NCBI GenBank assembly: GCA_002340355.1
Contig: DDLX01000043.1
Span: 124,001 to 188,000 of the forward strand
Length of the DNA: 64,000 nucleotides
Source: Cytophagales bacterium UBA2561
Lineage (GTDB): Bacteria; Bacteroidota; Bacteroidia; Cytophagales; Thermoflexibacteraceae
Direction of reading: 5' to 3'
The notes under the pieces are model-generated. The model was not told the origin of the DNA, ran no database searches, and worked only from the letters and a program-made list of their open reading frames with translations. Shown in pieces: positions 26,874 through 35,713 of the stretch (the first letter of the stretch is position 1; each line of letters begins with the position of its first letter). A program made the translations under genes and the position numbers.

Positions 26874-27910
26874 GATTTTTCGAATGAAAAAAAATGTACC
26901 ATCAAATTTTGTAATTTATCCGCAATAGACTGAATTTCAGATTCCTCAATTTCTATTAAATTTTCTTCGGATTTTAGATTCAAAATTTGTTGATTTTGGA
27001 GTTGTCGCCGAGCCAATAATCGACTCAATTCATCAATTAAAGTAGATTGACGTTGTAAAATAGGCAAAACATCTTCTTTCGAGATTTCATAGGCTCGCAT
27101 TTCTTGAGTTACTTGGGCGGATGCGCTTCGGTGTTCGCCTGTTAGTAAAGCCATTTCCCCAAAAATGTCATTTGCGCCAATCTCGGCAACCTTGATAAAT
27201 CCTTTTTCAGGACGATGAATAATAATATCTGCTTTTCCACTTTCTACAAAAAATAAAGAATCTCGTTTTTCCCCCTCTTTGCCCAAACATTCAGAGGTAC
27301 CTAAGAAATGTCGCTTGGCTTTTTGAGCTAATTCCTGTAAATCCGTTTCAGAGAAAATTTTAAATAACTCATTATTTTTCATGAAGTTGATTACCTCTTC
27401 TGTATTTTTTGTATTGGTTTCCAGAAAGTTTTGGGTTTTTTGACCTGTTTCTAAACTTAAACCTCTTCGGAAAAATTCGTACCAAACTGCCGAAAAAACA
27501 GCGTCTTCCATTTCCCCAAATGAAATTTCATGAGTAATCCCAAAAGTTAGACGATAAACTGATTTGTTTTTTATGAATTTAGTTAATTGAATTTTAGGTA
27601 CTACATGATTATGGACGTGTAGTAAACTTTGGAGTGACTTTTGTAAAATTTCCTTCGCTATTTGAGGCGAGATAGAGAGTGGTAAGCGAATTTCTAAGGT
27701 TTGGAGAGGTTGGTTTTCAGAAAGTGGACGGGATAAATTTTCGATAGATGAATGTCCAATTTCATTCCCTGAAAAAAAAATAGGAAGCCCGTTTTCATTT
27801 TCCAATAAAAGAGAATTCTTATTGAAATGCAGTATTTTACCAATTTTTTGATGAATGCGAATAGTATCTCCTTTTTTGAAATACTTCTTAAAAACCGTTT
27901 CGTTGAGCAT
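26870..27910 (-). CDS. Soluble MscS-like beta-domain plus cyclic-nucleotide-binding protein
   Basis: A 346-residue protein with no membrane helix. Residues about 1-55 (FKKYFKKGDTIRIHQKIGK then SIENLSR) look like the cytoplasmic beta domain of MscS channels. Residues 65-160 look like the MscS alpha/beta C-terminal region (LEIRLPLSISPQIAKEIL, VYRLTFGITHE). Residues 190-310 are a cNMP-binding domain of the Crp/EPAC type: FVESGKADIIIHRP, then the phosphate-binding cassette region FGEMALLTGEHRSASAQV near 253. Known bacterial cNMP-gated MscS-like channels have three to six helices before this, and here they are absent. The upstream 295 bases show no decayed helices. It may be a soluble cAMP or cGMP sensor. 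The MscS relation is by eye. Confidence 0.75.
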   Translation of the reverse strand: MLNETVFKKYFKKGDTIRIHQKIGKILHFNKNSLLLENENGLPIFFSGNEIGHSSIENLSRPLSENQPLQTLEIRLPLSISPQIAKEILQKSLQSLLHVHNHVVPKIQLTKFIKNKSVYRLTFGITHEISFGEMEDAVFSAVWYEFFRRGLSLETGQKTQNFLETNTKNTEEVINFMKNNELFKIFSETDLQELAQKAKRHFLGTSECLGKEGEKRDSLFFVESGKADIIIHRPEKGFIKVAEIGANDIFGEMALLTGEHRSASAQVTQEMRAYEISKEDVLPILQRQSTLIDELSRLLARRQLQNQQILNLKSEENLIEIEESEIQSIADKLQNLMVHFFSFEKS

Positions 27911-28205
27911 GAATTTAAAATTAAAAATAAATGTTGTTGTATTGAATTTAAAATTACGAAACTAAAGACAAAAAACTGACCAAATTATTGAAACGATGAA
28001 TAATTCTAACTTTTAGAATCTTCTAATCGTCAGAGGATATTATGTTTTGAAAATGCTTCAAATCTATGTTACTATCTTGATTATCTGTTTCTTATTACAT
28101 AAAACGATAGACTAGTATAGGATTGGACTAAAAAAAATAGAAAAAAAAACAAGCGGCTGGACGATTTTACATGAAAATTGCATAAGTAAAAATAAATTAC
28201 AGATA
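27911..28205. other. Divergent intergenic region, 295 bases
   Basis: This lies between the minus-strand cNMP-binding gene and the plus-strand TPR-TPM gene and must hold both promoters. On the minus strand it shows no open frame or hydrophobic coding sequence that could restore a channel domain. An imperfect inverted repeat, GAATAATTCTAACTTTTAGAATC near 27997-28020, could be an operator. Confidence 0.35.
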
Positions 28206-29708
28206 ATGACTATGAAAACCGCCATTTTTGCTACCTTAATTCTTTGGTTTTTGACTGATTTTAGTATTCAAGCTCAGGTAACTGCAATGGAGTTGAATGC
28301 TGAAGGAGTTGAATTTTTTCGCCAAAAGCAATATAAAGAAGCTTTACAGTCTTTTAGTAAAGCGATTGGGAGAGATCCTACTAATGCTGATTTTTATTAT
28401 AATCGTGCTGATGCTTATTATCGGCTTCAAAGCTTTCGGAAAGCAGTCCATGACCTGAATAAAGCCGTTGATTTGAGTCCTAGCGATCCTACTGTTTTCA
28501 TGAAGCGAGGTTGGGTAAAATATCATGCAGGCAATTATAAAGCAGCCTTGGAGGACTATGAACAAGCTATTTTCTTGGGAGCAGAAAAAGCTGATTCCTA
28601 TAATGAACGAGGTTTAGTCAAAAGTGCGCTCAAGCAATATAAATCAGCAACTGCAGATTTTACTCGTTCCTTGGCAGCAGGACAAGTTCATGCTTCCGTT
28701 TATACGAATCGAGCGGAAGCCCGTTATATGATGCAAGATTATGAGGGAGCAATGCGGGATTATACTACCGCTTTTGAGCAAAAACCAGATGGGCATAGCG
28801 CACGAGTTTATGATTTTAGAGGTTTGACTTTTTTGGAATTAAAGATGCCTGACAAAGCGATTGAAGACTTCTCTAAAGCGATTGAATTAGAGCCGAAAAG
28901 TGGAACATTTTACTATAATTATGCCTATGCCCAAAAGGAAAAAGGGAATATGGAAACAGCCTGTGAGTATTGGCAAAAAGCTCATAAATTAGGATATTCT
29001 CATGCTACGGATTATTTAATAGAATACTGTAATTATACGGATGAAAAGTTAAAATCACTACAAACTTATAAGACTTATACCTATATTGATGACCGTGCTA
29101 ATGTTTTGACTCTGGAAGAAAGAGACCGTCTTGAGAAGAATTTAGCTGTCTGCTCTCGTGAAGCAGGACATAAAATAAAAGCTGTGATTATCAAATCTTT
29201 AGAAGGAAAAACTTTTGAAGAATATACGGTTAAATTGATGAATGAAGGTCTAAAACATGATGCGAATGATATTCTTATTTTGATTTCGGAGGAAGACGGT
29301 AAAGCGCACATTGAAGTTGATTATAACTTGGAAGGTATCTTGACAGATTGGGTTATTCGGCAAATTCTATCTAAACAAACCGACTTTCAAAAAGGACAGT
29401 ATTCTGAAGGACTAAATCGAGCAATTGATAATGTGATGGATATCATGAGTCGGCATATTGAGGACGAAAAAATGAGCGTTATTGGTGAGCTTAATCATAA
29501 AAAAGAGTCCTCAAGATCAATATTACATCAATTTACAGGTTTGGAAGCCTTGAGTGTAGCTTTTATTTTTATCTTGAGTGTCATTATTTTTGCAGGCGTT
29601 TGGTTTGCTCTCAAGAAAACGGAAAGAAGTAGTAGTTTAACATTACCTGCAAATCGCCGCATGACTGAAAATAATTTTAGAGGAGGAGGAATTTCAGGAA
29701 GTTGGTAA
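28206..29708 (+). CDS. TPR - TPM domain membrane protein
   Basis: A 500-residue protein with a signal peptide (MKTAIFATLILWFL, read from ATG 28206 or 28212; cleavage near IQAQ), then seven TPR units from about 28 to 270, and a TPM domain near 285-420 (TYIDDRANVLTLEER, FEEYTVKLMNEGL, DILILISEEDGKAHIEV). One membrane helix follows near 445-463, with a short tail NFRGGGISGSW. TPM domains were first seen in a plant thylakoid phosphatase-like protein and are used in photosystem repair; in bacteria they face the periplasm and their role is poorly known. The Gly-rich GGG.SGSW end is typical of bacterial TPM proteins. The TPR fusion is less common. It converges with the PP2C gene with only 19 bases between. 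Confidence 0.88.
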   Translation: MTMKTAIFATLILWFLTDFSIQAQVTAMELNAEGVEFFRQKQYKEALQSFSKAIGRDPTNADFYYNRADAYYRLQSFRKAVHDLNKAVDLSPSDPTVFMKRGWVKYHAGNYKAALEDYEQAIFLGAEKADSYNERGLVKSALKQYKSATADFTRSLAAGQVHASVYTNRAEARYMMQDYEGAMRDYTTAFEQKPDGHSARVYDFRGLTFLELKMPDKAIEDFSKAIELEPKSGTFYYNYAYAQKEKGNMETACEYWQKAHKLGYSHATDYLIEYCNYTDEKLKSLQTYKTYTYIDDRANVLTLEERDRLEKNLAVCSREAGHKIKAVIIKSLEGKTFEEYTVKLMNEGLKHDANDILILISEEDGKAHIEVDYNLEGILTDWVIRQILSKQTDFQKGQYSEGLNRAIDNVMDIMSRHIEDEKMSVIGELNHKKESSRSILHQFTGLEALSVAFIFILSVIIFAGVWFALKKTERSSSLTLPANRRMTENNFRGGGISGSW

Positions 29709-29727
29709 ATATTTGAAAAGCATAAAT

Positions 29728-31299
29728 TTACTCTAACTTCTGAAAGTTTTGTTCCATTTTTTTTAGGATTTGCGTAGCTTCTTGTAAAACTTGTTGAGCT
29801 TTGGTAGTAGTAATTGAGGGTTTTAGTTTGCTATTAGCATCAGTAATTGTTTTGAGTAATGGATATAATTTCGAAAAATCAGTTTGAACTGCTTGAAAGA
29901 TCGCTTTTTCTTCGGCGGTCATTGTCTGAACTCTAAGGGTATTAATCTTTTTATAACTTTGATCCTTTTTATCTAAAATGATTTGTAATGATCGTTGGAG
30001 TTGGTTTGTTGTACCTGAATTTTCTTCAATATTTGGAGTACTCTCTAGAGTATTATTTCTTTGGTTATCTGTTGCTTCTGGGCGAACTTCGGTTACAGTT
30101 GTAGGATCGTTCTGTACGGTATCAGTCTCAGTTTGTTCTTCTGTGGTTTCAGCCCCCATTTCAGGTATTTGATCAGGTGTTCCTTCGGGCAATAAAGGTA
30201 ATTGCTCAGGGAATTCTTCTTGAGAATCAGATTCTTGAGCAATATTTTCAAGTATTTCTTGTGGAGTTTCCTCCTCGTCAGGAAGTTCAGCTACGCCAGT
30301 TAATTGATTACTAAATACAAAACCAAATAAAAAGACAATCAAAAATCCAATTATTAAAAATCCTGCAATCACGGCATCTTTTGGATTTTCTGTGATGGTT
30401 TCTTCTACAGGAGCTTTAACTTTTACGATGTCATTAGCTACATTTCCTGTGCTAGACTTCGAAGAAATTTTTTCTGTTTTTGTACTTTCATTTGTCCCAA
30501 AATCAACTACAATTGCTGTACTGTTATCCAAACCTCCCGCATAATTTGCTCCATCAATCAAACCCTTACAACATTCGGTAGGCGTTTGGTAATATTTCAA
30601 AATTCTAATGAGATCTTCTTGTTTCATCATTGAATGTAGCCCATCAGATGACAAAACTAAACGATCTCCTTCTTTAAGGCGGACTGTGAGTGCTTCAGGC
30701 TGAGGAGGAATTTCCTCATTTCCAAGACATTGAGTCAAGATATGATGATCTTGATGTAAACGAGCTTGTTCGGAAGTGAGTCGTTCTTGCCGTACCAATT
30801 GCCAAACCATTGAATGATCATCAGTTAATAGTTCACCGTTTTGATTACGAAGCAAATAGGCACGTGAATTACCGCTCCAAGCAATGTGCGCTTTATTTTC
30901 AAGTAACCAAGCGATAATTAAAGTGGTATTGGGATTCTTGTAAACTGAATTTTGTTGAATTTTTTGCAAAACAACCTGATGAGCTTCCAACATCACGGTT
31001 TGTAATAGTTGCCGAGCTTGAGCATCAGTTGTAGGTAAGGTTTGCAGATTTCTAAATTTTTCGGCAACGGCATTTACTGCAGGCTCAGAAATGGCTTCAC
31101 CGTTTGCATTGATACCGCCTGCTCCGTCTCCCAAAATCAATAATGCGCCAAATTCGCTGGGAACGACCAAGCGGTCATCAAATTCCCAGCGATTCTTTTT
31201 CAAATCACTTCCGATAATAAAACTGTCCTCATTGTGTTTTCGGACTTTACCAATATCAGTTTTACCTGAAACAACAAAAGGTAATGTGCTGAGGGTCAT
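29728..31299 (-). CDS. PP2C-family Ser/Thr phosphatase with membrane segment
   Basis: A 523-residue protein. Residues 5-265 form a PPM/PP2C phosphatase: GKTDIGKVRKHNEDSF (metal Asp and Glu), LLILGDGAGGINANGE near 51 (second metal Asp), IAWSGNSRAYLLRN near 136, LVLSSDGLHSMM near 207 (metal Asp) and GLDNSTAIVVD near 257. The usual DGMGGH reads DGAGGI here and the usual GDSR is GNSR, so activity may differ. One helix near 313-333 (AGFLIIGFLIVFLFGFVF) follows. Then comes an acidic Glu/Thr-rich segment outside the membrane and a helical C-terminal domain of about 90 residues. It probably senses an envelope cue and dephosphorylates cytoplasmic Ser/Thr proteins, but no kinase is nearby. It lies 101 bases downstream of accC. 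Confidence 0.85.
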   Translation of the reverse strand: MTLSTLPFVVSGKTDIGKVRKHNEDSFIIGSDLKKNRWEFDDRLVVPSEFGALLILGDGAGGINANGEAISEPAVNAVAEKFRNLQTLPTTDAQARQLLQTVMLEAHQVVLQKIQQNSVYKNPNTTLIIAWLLENKAHIAWSGNSRAYLLRNQNGELLTDDHSMVWQLVRQERLTSEQARLHQDHHILTQCLGNEEIPPQPEALTVRLKEGDRLVLSSDGLHSMMKQEDLIRILKYYQTPTECCKGLIDGANYAGGLDNSTAIVVDFGTNESTKTEKISSKSSTGNVANDIVKVKAPVEETITENPKDAVIAGFLIIGFLIVFLFGFVFSNQLTGVAELPDEEETPQEILENIAQESDSQEEFPEQLPLLPEGTPDQIPEMGAETTEEQTETDTVQNDPTTVTEVRPEATDNQRNNTLESTPNIEENSGTTNQLQRSLQIILDKKDQSYKKINTLRVQTMTAEEKAIFQAVQTDFSKLYPLLKTITDANSKLKPSITTTKAQQVLQEATQILKKMEQNFQKLE

Positions 31300-31400
31300 A
31301 AGTGAAATGTAGAATTCAGTTTGACAAATTTAGCTTGAATGTAACTTTAAGAATAAAGGAATTATACCCCATAAAATTTTTTAGCGTAATCAATCTGAGG

Positions 31401-32744
31401 TTATAATTCCGAAAAATCAAAATCTTCCAAATATTTGGTTGTAAATTTTCCTGATTTAAAACCTTCATCATCCATCAGTCGGATATGAAATGGAATAGTT
31501 GTTTTGATACCCTCAATCACAAATTCCTGTAAAGCTCGTTTCATACGAACGATTACTTCTTCTCGTGATTCGCCCACTGTAATTAGTTTTGCGATCATCG
31601 AGTCATAGTTTGGTGGAATAGTGTAACCCGAATAGACATGCGTATCAACTCGAACACCACGCCCACCAGGGAGGTGCATATTGGTAATTTTACCAGGAGA
31701 CGGACGGAATCCTTTCCCAGGGTCTTCAGCATTAATTCGGCACTCCATAGCGTAATGCCTTGGTGTATAATTTTTTCCTGAAATTGGAACTCCTGCGGCA
31801 GCTTTAATCTGTTCTTTAATGAGATCAAAATGAGTAACCTCTTCTGTAATTGGGTGTTCGACTTGAATACGGGTGTTCATCTCCATAAAATAAAAATCCC
31901 CATGTTTATCGACCAAAAATTCAACAGTACCTGCTCCTTCATATCCGATATATTCTGCCCCTTTAATAGCGGCTTCTCCCATTTTCTGACGAAGTTCTTC
32001 GGTAATAATTGGCGAAGGTGTTTCTTCAACTAGTTTTTGATGTCGTCTCTGAATGGAACAATCTCGCTCAGATAAATGGCAGGCTTTTCCTGTTTGATCG
32101 CCTAGAATTTGGATTTCGATATGACGGGGTTCTTCAATAAATTTTTCGAGATACAAACCATCATTTCCAAAAGCCGCTCCTGACTCGGTACGTGCGCTGT
32201 GCCATGCTTTCTCAAAATCAGCTTCGGTATAAACCAAGCGCATTCCTTTTCCGCCACCTCCTGCGGTTGCTTTGAGCATTACAGGATAACCGATTTCGGA
32301 AGCAATCGCTTTACCTTCTTCGATCGATTCCAATAAACCATCCGACCCTGGAACCACAGGTACACCTGCACTTTTCATGGTTGCTTTTGCGGAAGCCTTA
32401 TCGCCCATTTGGTCAATCATACGTGCAGAAGCACCAATAAATTTGATGTCATATTCTTCGCAAATGCTGGCAAACTTGGCATTCTCGGACAAGAAACCAT
32501 ACCCTGGGTGGATGGCATCTGCATTTGTAATTTCTGCTGCCGCAATAATTCGAGGAATGTTCAAATAAGATTCTGTACTTGCGGGGGGACCAATACAAAC
32601 GGCTTCATCAGCAAATCGGACGGGTAAGCTATTGGCATCGGCGGTTGAATATACTGCCACCGTGCGAATCCCCATTTCACGACACGTCCGAAGAATACGT
32701 AAAGCAATTTCGCCTCGATTGGCAATCAGTATTTTTTTAAACAT
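31401..32744 (-). CDS. accC: Biotin carboxylase, acetyl-CoA carboxylase subunit
   Basis: AccC carboxylates biotin on AccB with ATP and bicarbonate, the first half of malonyl-CoA synthesis. The sequence shows FKKILIANRGEIALRI at the N terminus, HPGYGFLSENAKFA near 79, the ATP-grasp Gly-rich loop KATAGGGGKGMR near 158, EKFIEEPRHIEIQI near 200, CSIQRRHQKL near 230, and the catalytic EMNTRIQVEHPITE near 288. The length of 447 residues is normal for the bacterial subunit. It follows accB by 160 bases on the same strand, the classical accBC order. Co-transcription is likely but the spacer is longer than usual. Confidence 0.97.
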   Translation of the reverse strand: MFKKILIANRGEIALRILRTCREMGIRTVAVYSTADANSLPVRFADEAVCIGPPASTESYLNIPRIIAAAEITNADAIHPGYGFLSENAKFASICEEYDIKFIGASARMIDQMGDKASAKATMKSAGVPVVPGSDGLLESIEEGKAIASEIGYPVMLKATAGGGGKGMRLVYTEADFEKAWHSARTESGAAFGNDGLYLEKFIEEPRHIEIQILGDQTGKACHLSERDCSIQRRHQKLVEETPSPIITEELRQKMGEAAIKGAEYIGYEGAGTVEFLVDKHGDFYFMEMNTRIQVEHPITEEVTHFDLIKEQIKAAAGVPISGKNYTPRHYAMECRINAEDPGKGFRPSPGKITNMHLPGGRGVRVDTHVYSGYTIPPNYDSMIAKLITVGESREEVIVRMKRALQEFVIEGIKTTIPFHIRLMDDEGFKSGKFTTKYLEDFDFSEL

Positions 32745-32904
32745 AGTTTTGTAACGAAAAAAGTCGGTCTTAATAATTGGTCTTAAATCAATCTTAGATT
32801 GATAAAATACTTCTATAAATAAATTTTTGCGAAAGCCCGAAAATCAAGAAGTAAGACAAATAAGACCCTGAAATAATTCAATTAGAGTGGACTTGAGATT
32901 GATT

Positions 32905-33378
32905 TTAGTCAGGCTCTACTAAAAACAAATCTTGATCATATTCTACAGGAGACGCATTCTCAGCTACTACCTTGATAATCTTTCCAGATACTTCAGCTTC
33001 AATCTCATTGAATAATTTCATGGCTTCCACGATACAAACCACTTGCCCTTTTTCGACACGGTCACCGACATTGACAAAAGAATCTTCATCAGGTGAGGGC
33101 GAGCGATAGAATGTCCCAATCATAGGTGACTTGATGGCAACAGCATTACTAGGAGCAGGGGCAGGTTGGTTTTCTGCAGGAGCAGACTCAACTTCTTCAG
33201 CACTTTCGAAAACAGGCAAAGCAACTTGTTGGGGGGCTGCTTGAATGACTGGAGTGGGGACTGTTCCCGAATTTCGCTTTACACTGATTTTGAATTCATC
33301 GGTTTCGATACTAACTTCATCCAACCCCGAAGTGGCAATAAAACTGAGCAGATTACGAATTTCTTTTGCTTTCATCAT
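32905..33378 (-). CDS. accB: Biotin carboxyl carrier protein of acetyl-CoA carboxylase
   Basis: AccB carries the biotin that shuttles CO2 to acetyl-CoA. The N-terminal helical region MKAKEIRNLLSFIATSGLDE is followed by an Ala/Pro-rich linker (near 40-80) and the biotinyl domain. IKSPMIGTFYRSPSPDE near 83 and VCIVEAMKLFNEIEAEV near 115 are typical, with Lys121 in EAMK as the biotinylation site. A hydrophobic end ILFLVEP-like (DLFLVEPD) closes the fold. The length of 157 residues is normal. It precedes accC on the same strand. The ATG at 33378 is supported by the start of the conserved helix. Confidence 0.96.
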   Translation of the reverse strand: MMKAKEIRNLLSFIATSGLDEVSIETDEFKISVKRNSGTVPTPVIQAAPQQVALPVFESAEEVESAPAENQPAPAPSNAVAIKSPMIGTFYRSPSPDEDSFVNVGDRVEKGQVVCIVEAMKLFNEIEAEVSGKIIKVVAENASPVEYDQDLFLVEPD

Positions 33379-33459
33379 GTATTGGTTATAATTTTCCTCA
33401 ATTTCTCAAATTGAAAAAAAGAGAAGTGAGATACTCTTCAAGTTATTCTACAAAAACGC

Positions 33460-33505
33460 AAAAATAAAAAAGCCCCCCGAAAAGGTTGATACCTTTCCTC
33501 ATTTA
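33460..33505 (-). terminator. Possible terminator upstream of accB
   Basis: On the minus strand a GAAAGGT/ACCTTTTC hairpin with a 4-base loop is followed by GGGGGGC and T-runs. The stem is short and has one bulged base, so this is a moderate call. It could end the clpS transcript, whose stop is about 200 bases upstream. Confidence 0.35.
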
Positions 33506-33610
33506 TTTTTCGAAATACAACTCGTTAATCAGAGATTTACAGTTTCAAAGCACTATAAAGTCTAATTTTCTTAAGAAAAAAGTTATTGGTTTATTTGTGA
33601 GGTGAATAGA

Positions 33611-33634
33611 GTTGGCTGTATCCTCACAGCCAAC
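33611..33634. other. Unassigned 9-bp hairpin between clpS and accB
   Basis: GTTGGCTGT at 33611-33619 pairs perfectly with ACAGCCAAC at 33626-33634 around a 6-base loop. On the plus strand it is followed by TTTTT five bases later, but no plus-strand gene ends nearby. On the minus strand no U-run follows. It could be an mRNA-stabilising or regulatory hairpin in the clpS 3' region. Confidence 0.35.
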
Positions 33635-33710
33635 AGCAATTTTTAGGGTGTTAAAAAATAAGTGGTGGTAAAACTTGAATAATAAAATGAAGTCAAAAAA
33701 AGAAGGAAGA

Positions 33711-34013
33711 TCACAAAATTTCAGCAGAGATACCTCGATCACAAATACCGTTTCGCATAGGTTTTAATTCTTCAAAAGGTCCTAATTTGACGGTACATTT
33801 ACCTTTGTAATGAACAATTAAGGTACACTGTTCGGCTTGCTCTTTGGAGTGCTTACAAACTTTAATGAGTGTTTCGATAACGTGGTCAAAGGTATTGACA
33901 TCGTCATTAAATACGACTAGTTCATGCTCAAATTCTTCTTCTACCGTAGTTTCGTGTAATTCTTCGACTTCTGTACCGAACGTATTATAAACTGAAACAG
34001 TTAACTTTTCCAT
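33711..34013 (-). CDS. clpS: ATP-dependent Clp protease adaptor ClpS
   Basis: ClpS delivers N-degron substrates to ClpA/ClpC for degradation. The 100-residue protein has the family core after a flexible acidic N-terminal extension. HELVVFNDDVNTFDHVIETL near 30-49 includes the NDD...T motif that contacts the N-terminal residue, KHSKEQAEQCTLIVHYKGKC near 55 the helix and following strand, and a last strand near 80. The usual Met in the pocket is not clearly assignable. clpX in this window belongs to the same protease system, but ClpS acts with ClpA or ClpC, which are not in view. It stands alone on the minus strand. Confidence 0.9.
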   Translation of the reverse strand: MEKLTVSVYNTFGTEVEELHETTVEEEFEHELVVFNDDVNTFDHVIETLIKVCKHSKEQAEQCTLIVHYKGKCTVKLGPFEELKPMRNGICDRGISAEIL

Positions 34014-34154
34014 GAAGTATTTTTATAGGTATTTTCCATTACAAAGTTACTGATTTCTAACCATAATGTCGAAATATTCCCTAAAAATAGTCTAAAAACA
34101 CAATAAAGAAATAGAAGCATACCGAATAATTCAAATCTAGTTTCTTACTATAAC

Positions 34155-34604
34155 TTATCCACGTAATTTATCTAAAATAGTATTTAGTGTTTTGGCTTCT
34201 TCTTCAGAAATAGGATGTAGTATTTGGTCGGTAGCCTCAAGTGTTATGGAAGCCTCATTTACCAGTTCTAGACCTGATTTTGTAATAAAAATATCTACTT
34301 TGCGGCGGTCAAATTCACACTCATGGCGTTCCACTAGACCTTTTTGGCGGAGCCGCTCCACTAACCGAGAAGCATTTGAAGTTTTATCAATCATCCGTCT
34401 TGTAAGTAACTTAATGGTGGCAGGTTCGGGATGTAAACCTCTTAAAATCCGCAAGATATTGAATTGTTGTATTGAAATTCCAAATGGCTTTAGGAGTTGG
34501 GTATTCTTATGAATCAAGAAAGAAGCCGTAAACATAATATTAATTCCCACCTTAACATATTCATTTGCAAATTGCTTTTGCTCTATTTCCTCTTCGATTT
34601 TCAT
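34155..34604 (-). CDS. MarR-family transcriptional regulator
   Basis: A 149-residue winged-helix repressor of the MarR family. FGISIQQFNILRIL near 57-70 begins the DNA-binding domain. TIKLLTRRMIDKTSNASRLV near 79-98 holds the recognition helix, and the wing region VERHECEFDRRKVDIFITKSG near 104-124 has the family DRR sequence. The first and last helices would form the dimer. Members usually respond to small phenolic ligands or oxidation and regulate neighbouring transport genes. It lies 75 bases downstream of the EamA transporter pair on the same strand, so regulation of those transporters is plausible but only an inference. Confidence 0.92.
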   Translation of the reverse strand: MKIEEEIEQKQFANEYVKVGINIMFTASFLIHKNTQLLKPFGISIQQFNILRILRGLHPEPATIKLLTRRMIDKTSNASRLVERLRQKGLVERHECEFDRRKVDIFITKSGLELVNEASITLEATDQILHPISEEEAKTLNTILDKLRG

Positions 34605-34679
34605 TAATTTATCTATTATAGTTCAATACTATTGTTTTAACGTTTATTGTACTAATATTGTTGATATGATGACAATTCT

Positions 34680-35567
34680 TTAATGACTTGAAAATCGCCA
34701 ATTATATAGAATTACAGAAATGAAAATGAAAGCATACGCCAAAATTTGTAGCCAACTACTATTTTCTTGATAAATTAAAAATGCCACCATAAAATTAATG
34801 AATGGATTGAGGTAGGATAAAATTCCAACTGTGCCTGCGGTCATTCCTTTGAGTGCGTAGGTATTTAGAAATAAAGGTAAAATAGTAAATAAACCACTAA
34901 TAACCAATATCATACCAATAAATCGTATATTTAAAATAGGAGTTTCGGGTGATACTAAAGTTGAAAATAGGGGAGCCGTAATAGCAAAGGCAACCATCAA
35001 ATAAAAAGTAAGAAGAGTCATCTTGTCATAATTTCTCAAATAACGTTGCATAATTAAAAAACAGGCATATGAACTTGCAATAATCAAGGCAAAGCCAACA
35101 TTTTCCCACGAACCACTTCCCAAAATAAGGCAACTTACTGAACTTAATAGAATAGCAATACGATGCTGGAGTTTTAGGGGTTCTTTGAGAATCAAAAAAC
35201 CTAAAAATGCGGTCAAAATAGGGCAAATTAAGTAGGCAAATGCTCCAATTTGAACGCTAACATTATTGATTGTATAGATGTAAGAAAGCCAATTTATAGC
35301 TAATGTAACTCCACTAAAAAGAATTAAAGCAATAATTTTAGGGCGTTGAGCAGGGGCTAAATCCCATAACTTACGTAGAGTATCTTTGAGACGTTTTCTT
35401 TGTACTAAAAAGCTAATCATTAATAAAATTACGAGCGAAAAGGTAACTCGAAAATACATAATAGCCCCACTCGGATAATCGGATAAAAACTTCAGAGAAA
35501 CAGGAATAAATCCCCAAATTAGATAAGCACTCAGGGCAGAAGCATAATAACGATTTATATTTTTCAT
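34680..35567 (-). CDS. EamA/RarD-type transporter, copy 1
   Basis: A 295-residue inner-membrane protein with about ten hydrophobic helices, the pattern of two EamA (DMT superfamily) domains. SAYLIWGFIPVSLKFLS near 13-29 and the following RV.FSL segment match RarD-type members. FAYLICPILTAFLGFLILKEP near 110-130 is the conserved end of the first half, and GTVGILSYLNPFINF with FLIYQE near 245-270 the end of the second. The substrate is unknown; EamA proteins export amino acids, metabolites or drugs. A close paralogue lies 146 bases upstream in the same orientation. Confidence 0.9.
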   Translation of the reverse strand: MKNINRYYASALSAYLIWGFIPVSLKFLSDYPSGAIMYFRVTFSLVILLMISFLVQRKRLKDTLRKLWDLAPAQRPKIIALILFSGVTLAINWLSYIYTINNVSVQIGAFAYLICPILTAFLGFLILKEPLKLQHRIAILLSSVSCLILGSGSWENVGFALIIASSYACFLIMQRYLRNYDKMTLLTFYLMVAFAITAPLFSTLVSPETPILNIRFIGMILVISGLFTILPLFLNTYALKGMTAGTVGILSYLNPFINFMVAFLIYQENSSWLQILAYAFIFISVILYNWRFSSH

Positions 35568-35713
35568 TGGAGTTGTTAATTTCAGAACATTTGATAAAAA
35601 GTAGGTGTACTAAAACAATATTTCAAAATACGAAAAATAATAAACAAATAAATATTCGAACTGTTTTTGAAAAAATTGAAGCTTCTATTAGATTATAGAC
35701 ATAATAATTTGTG

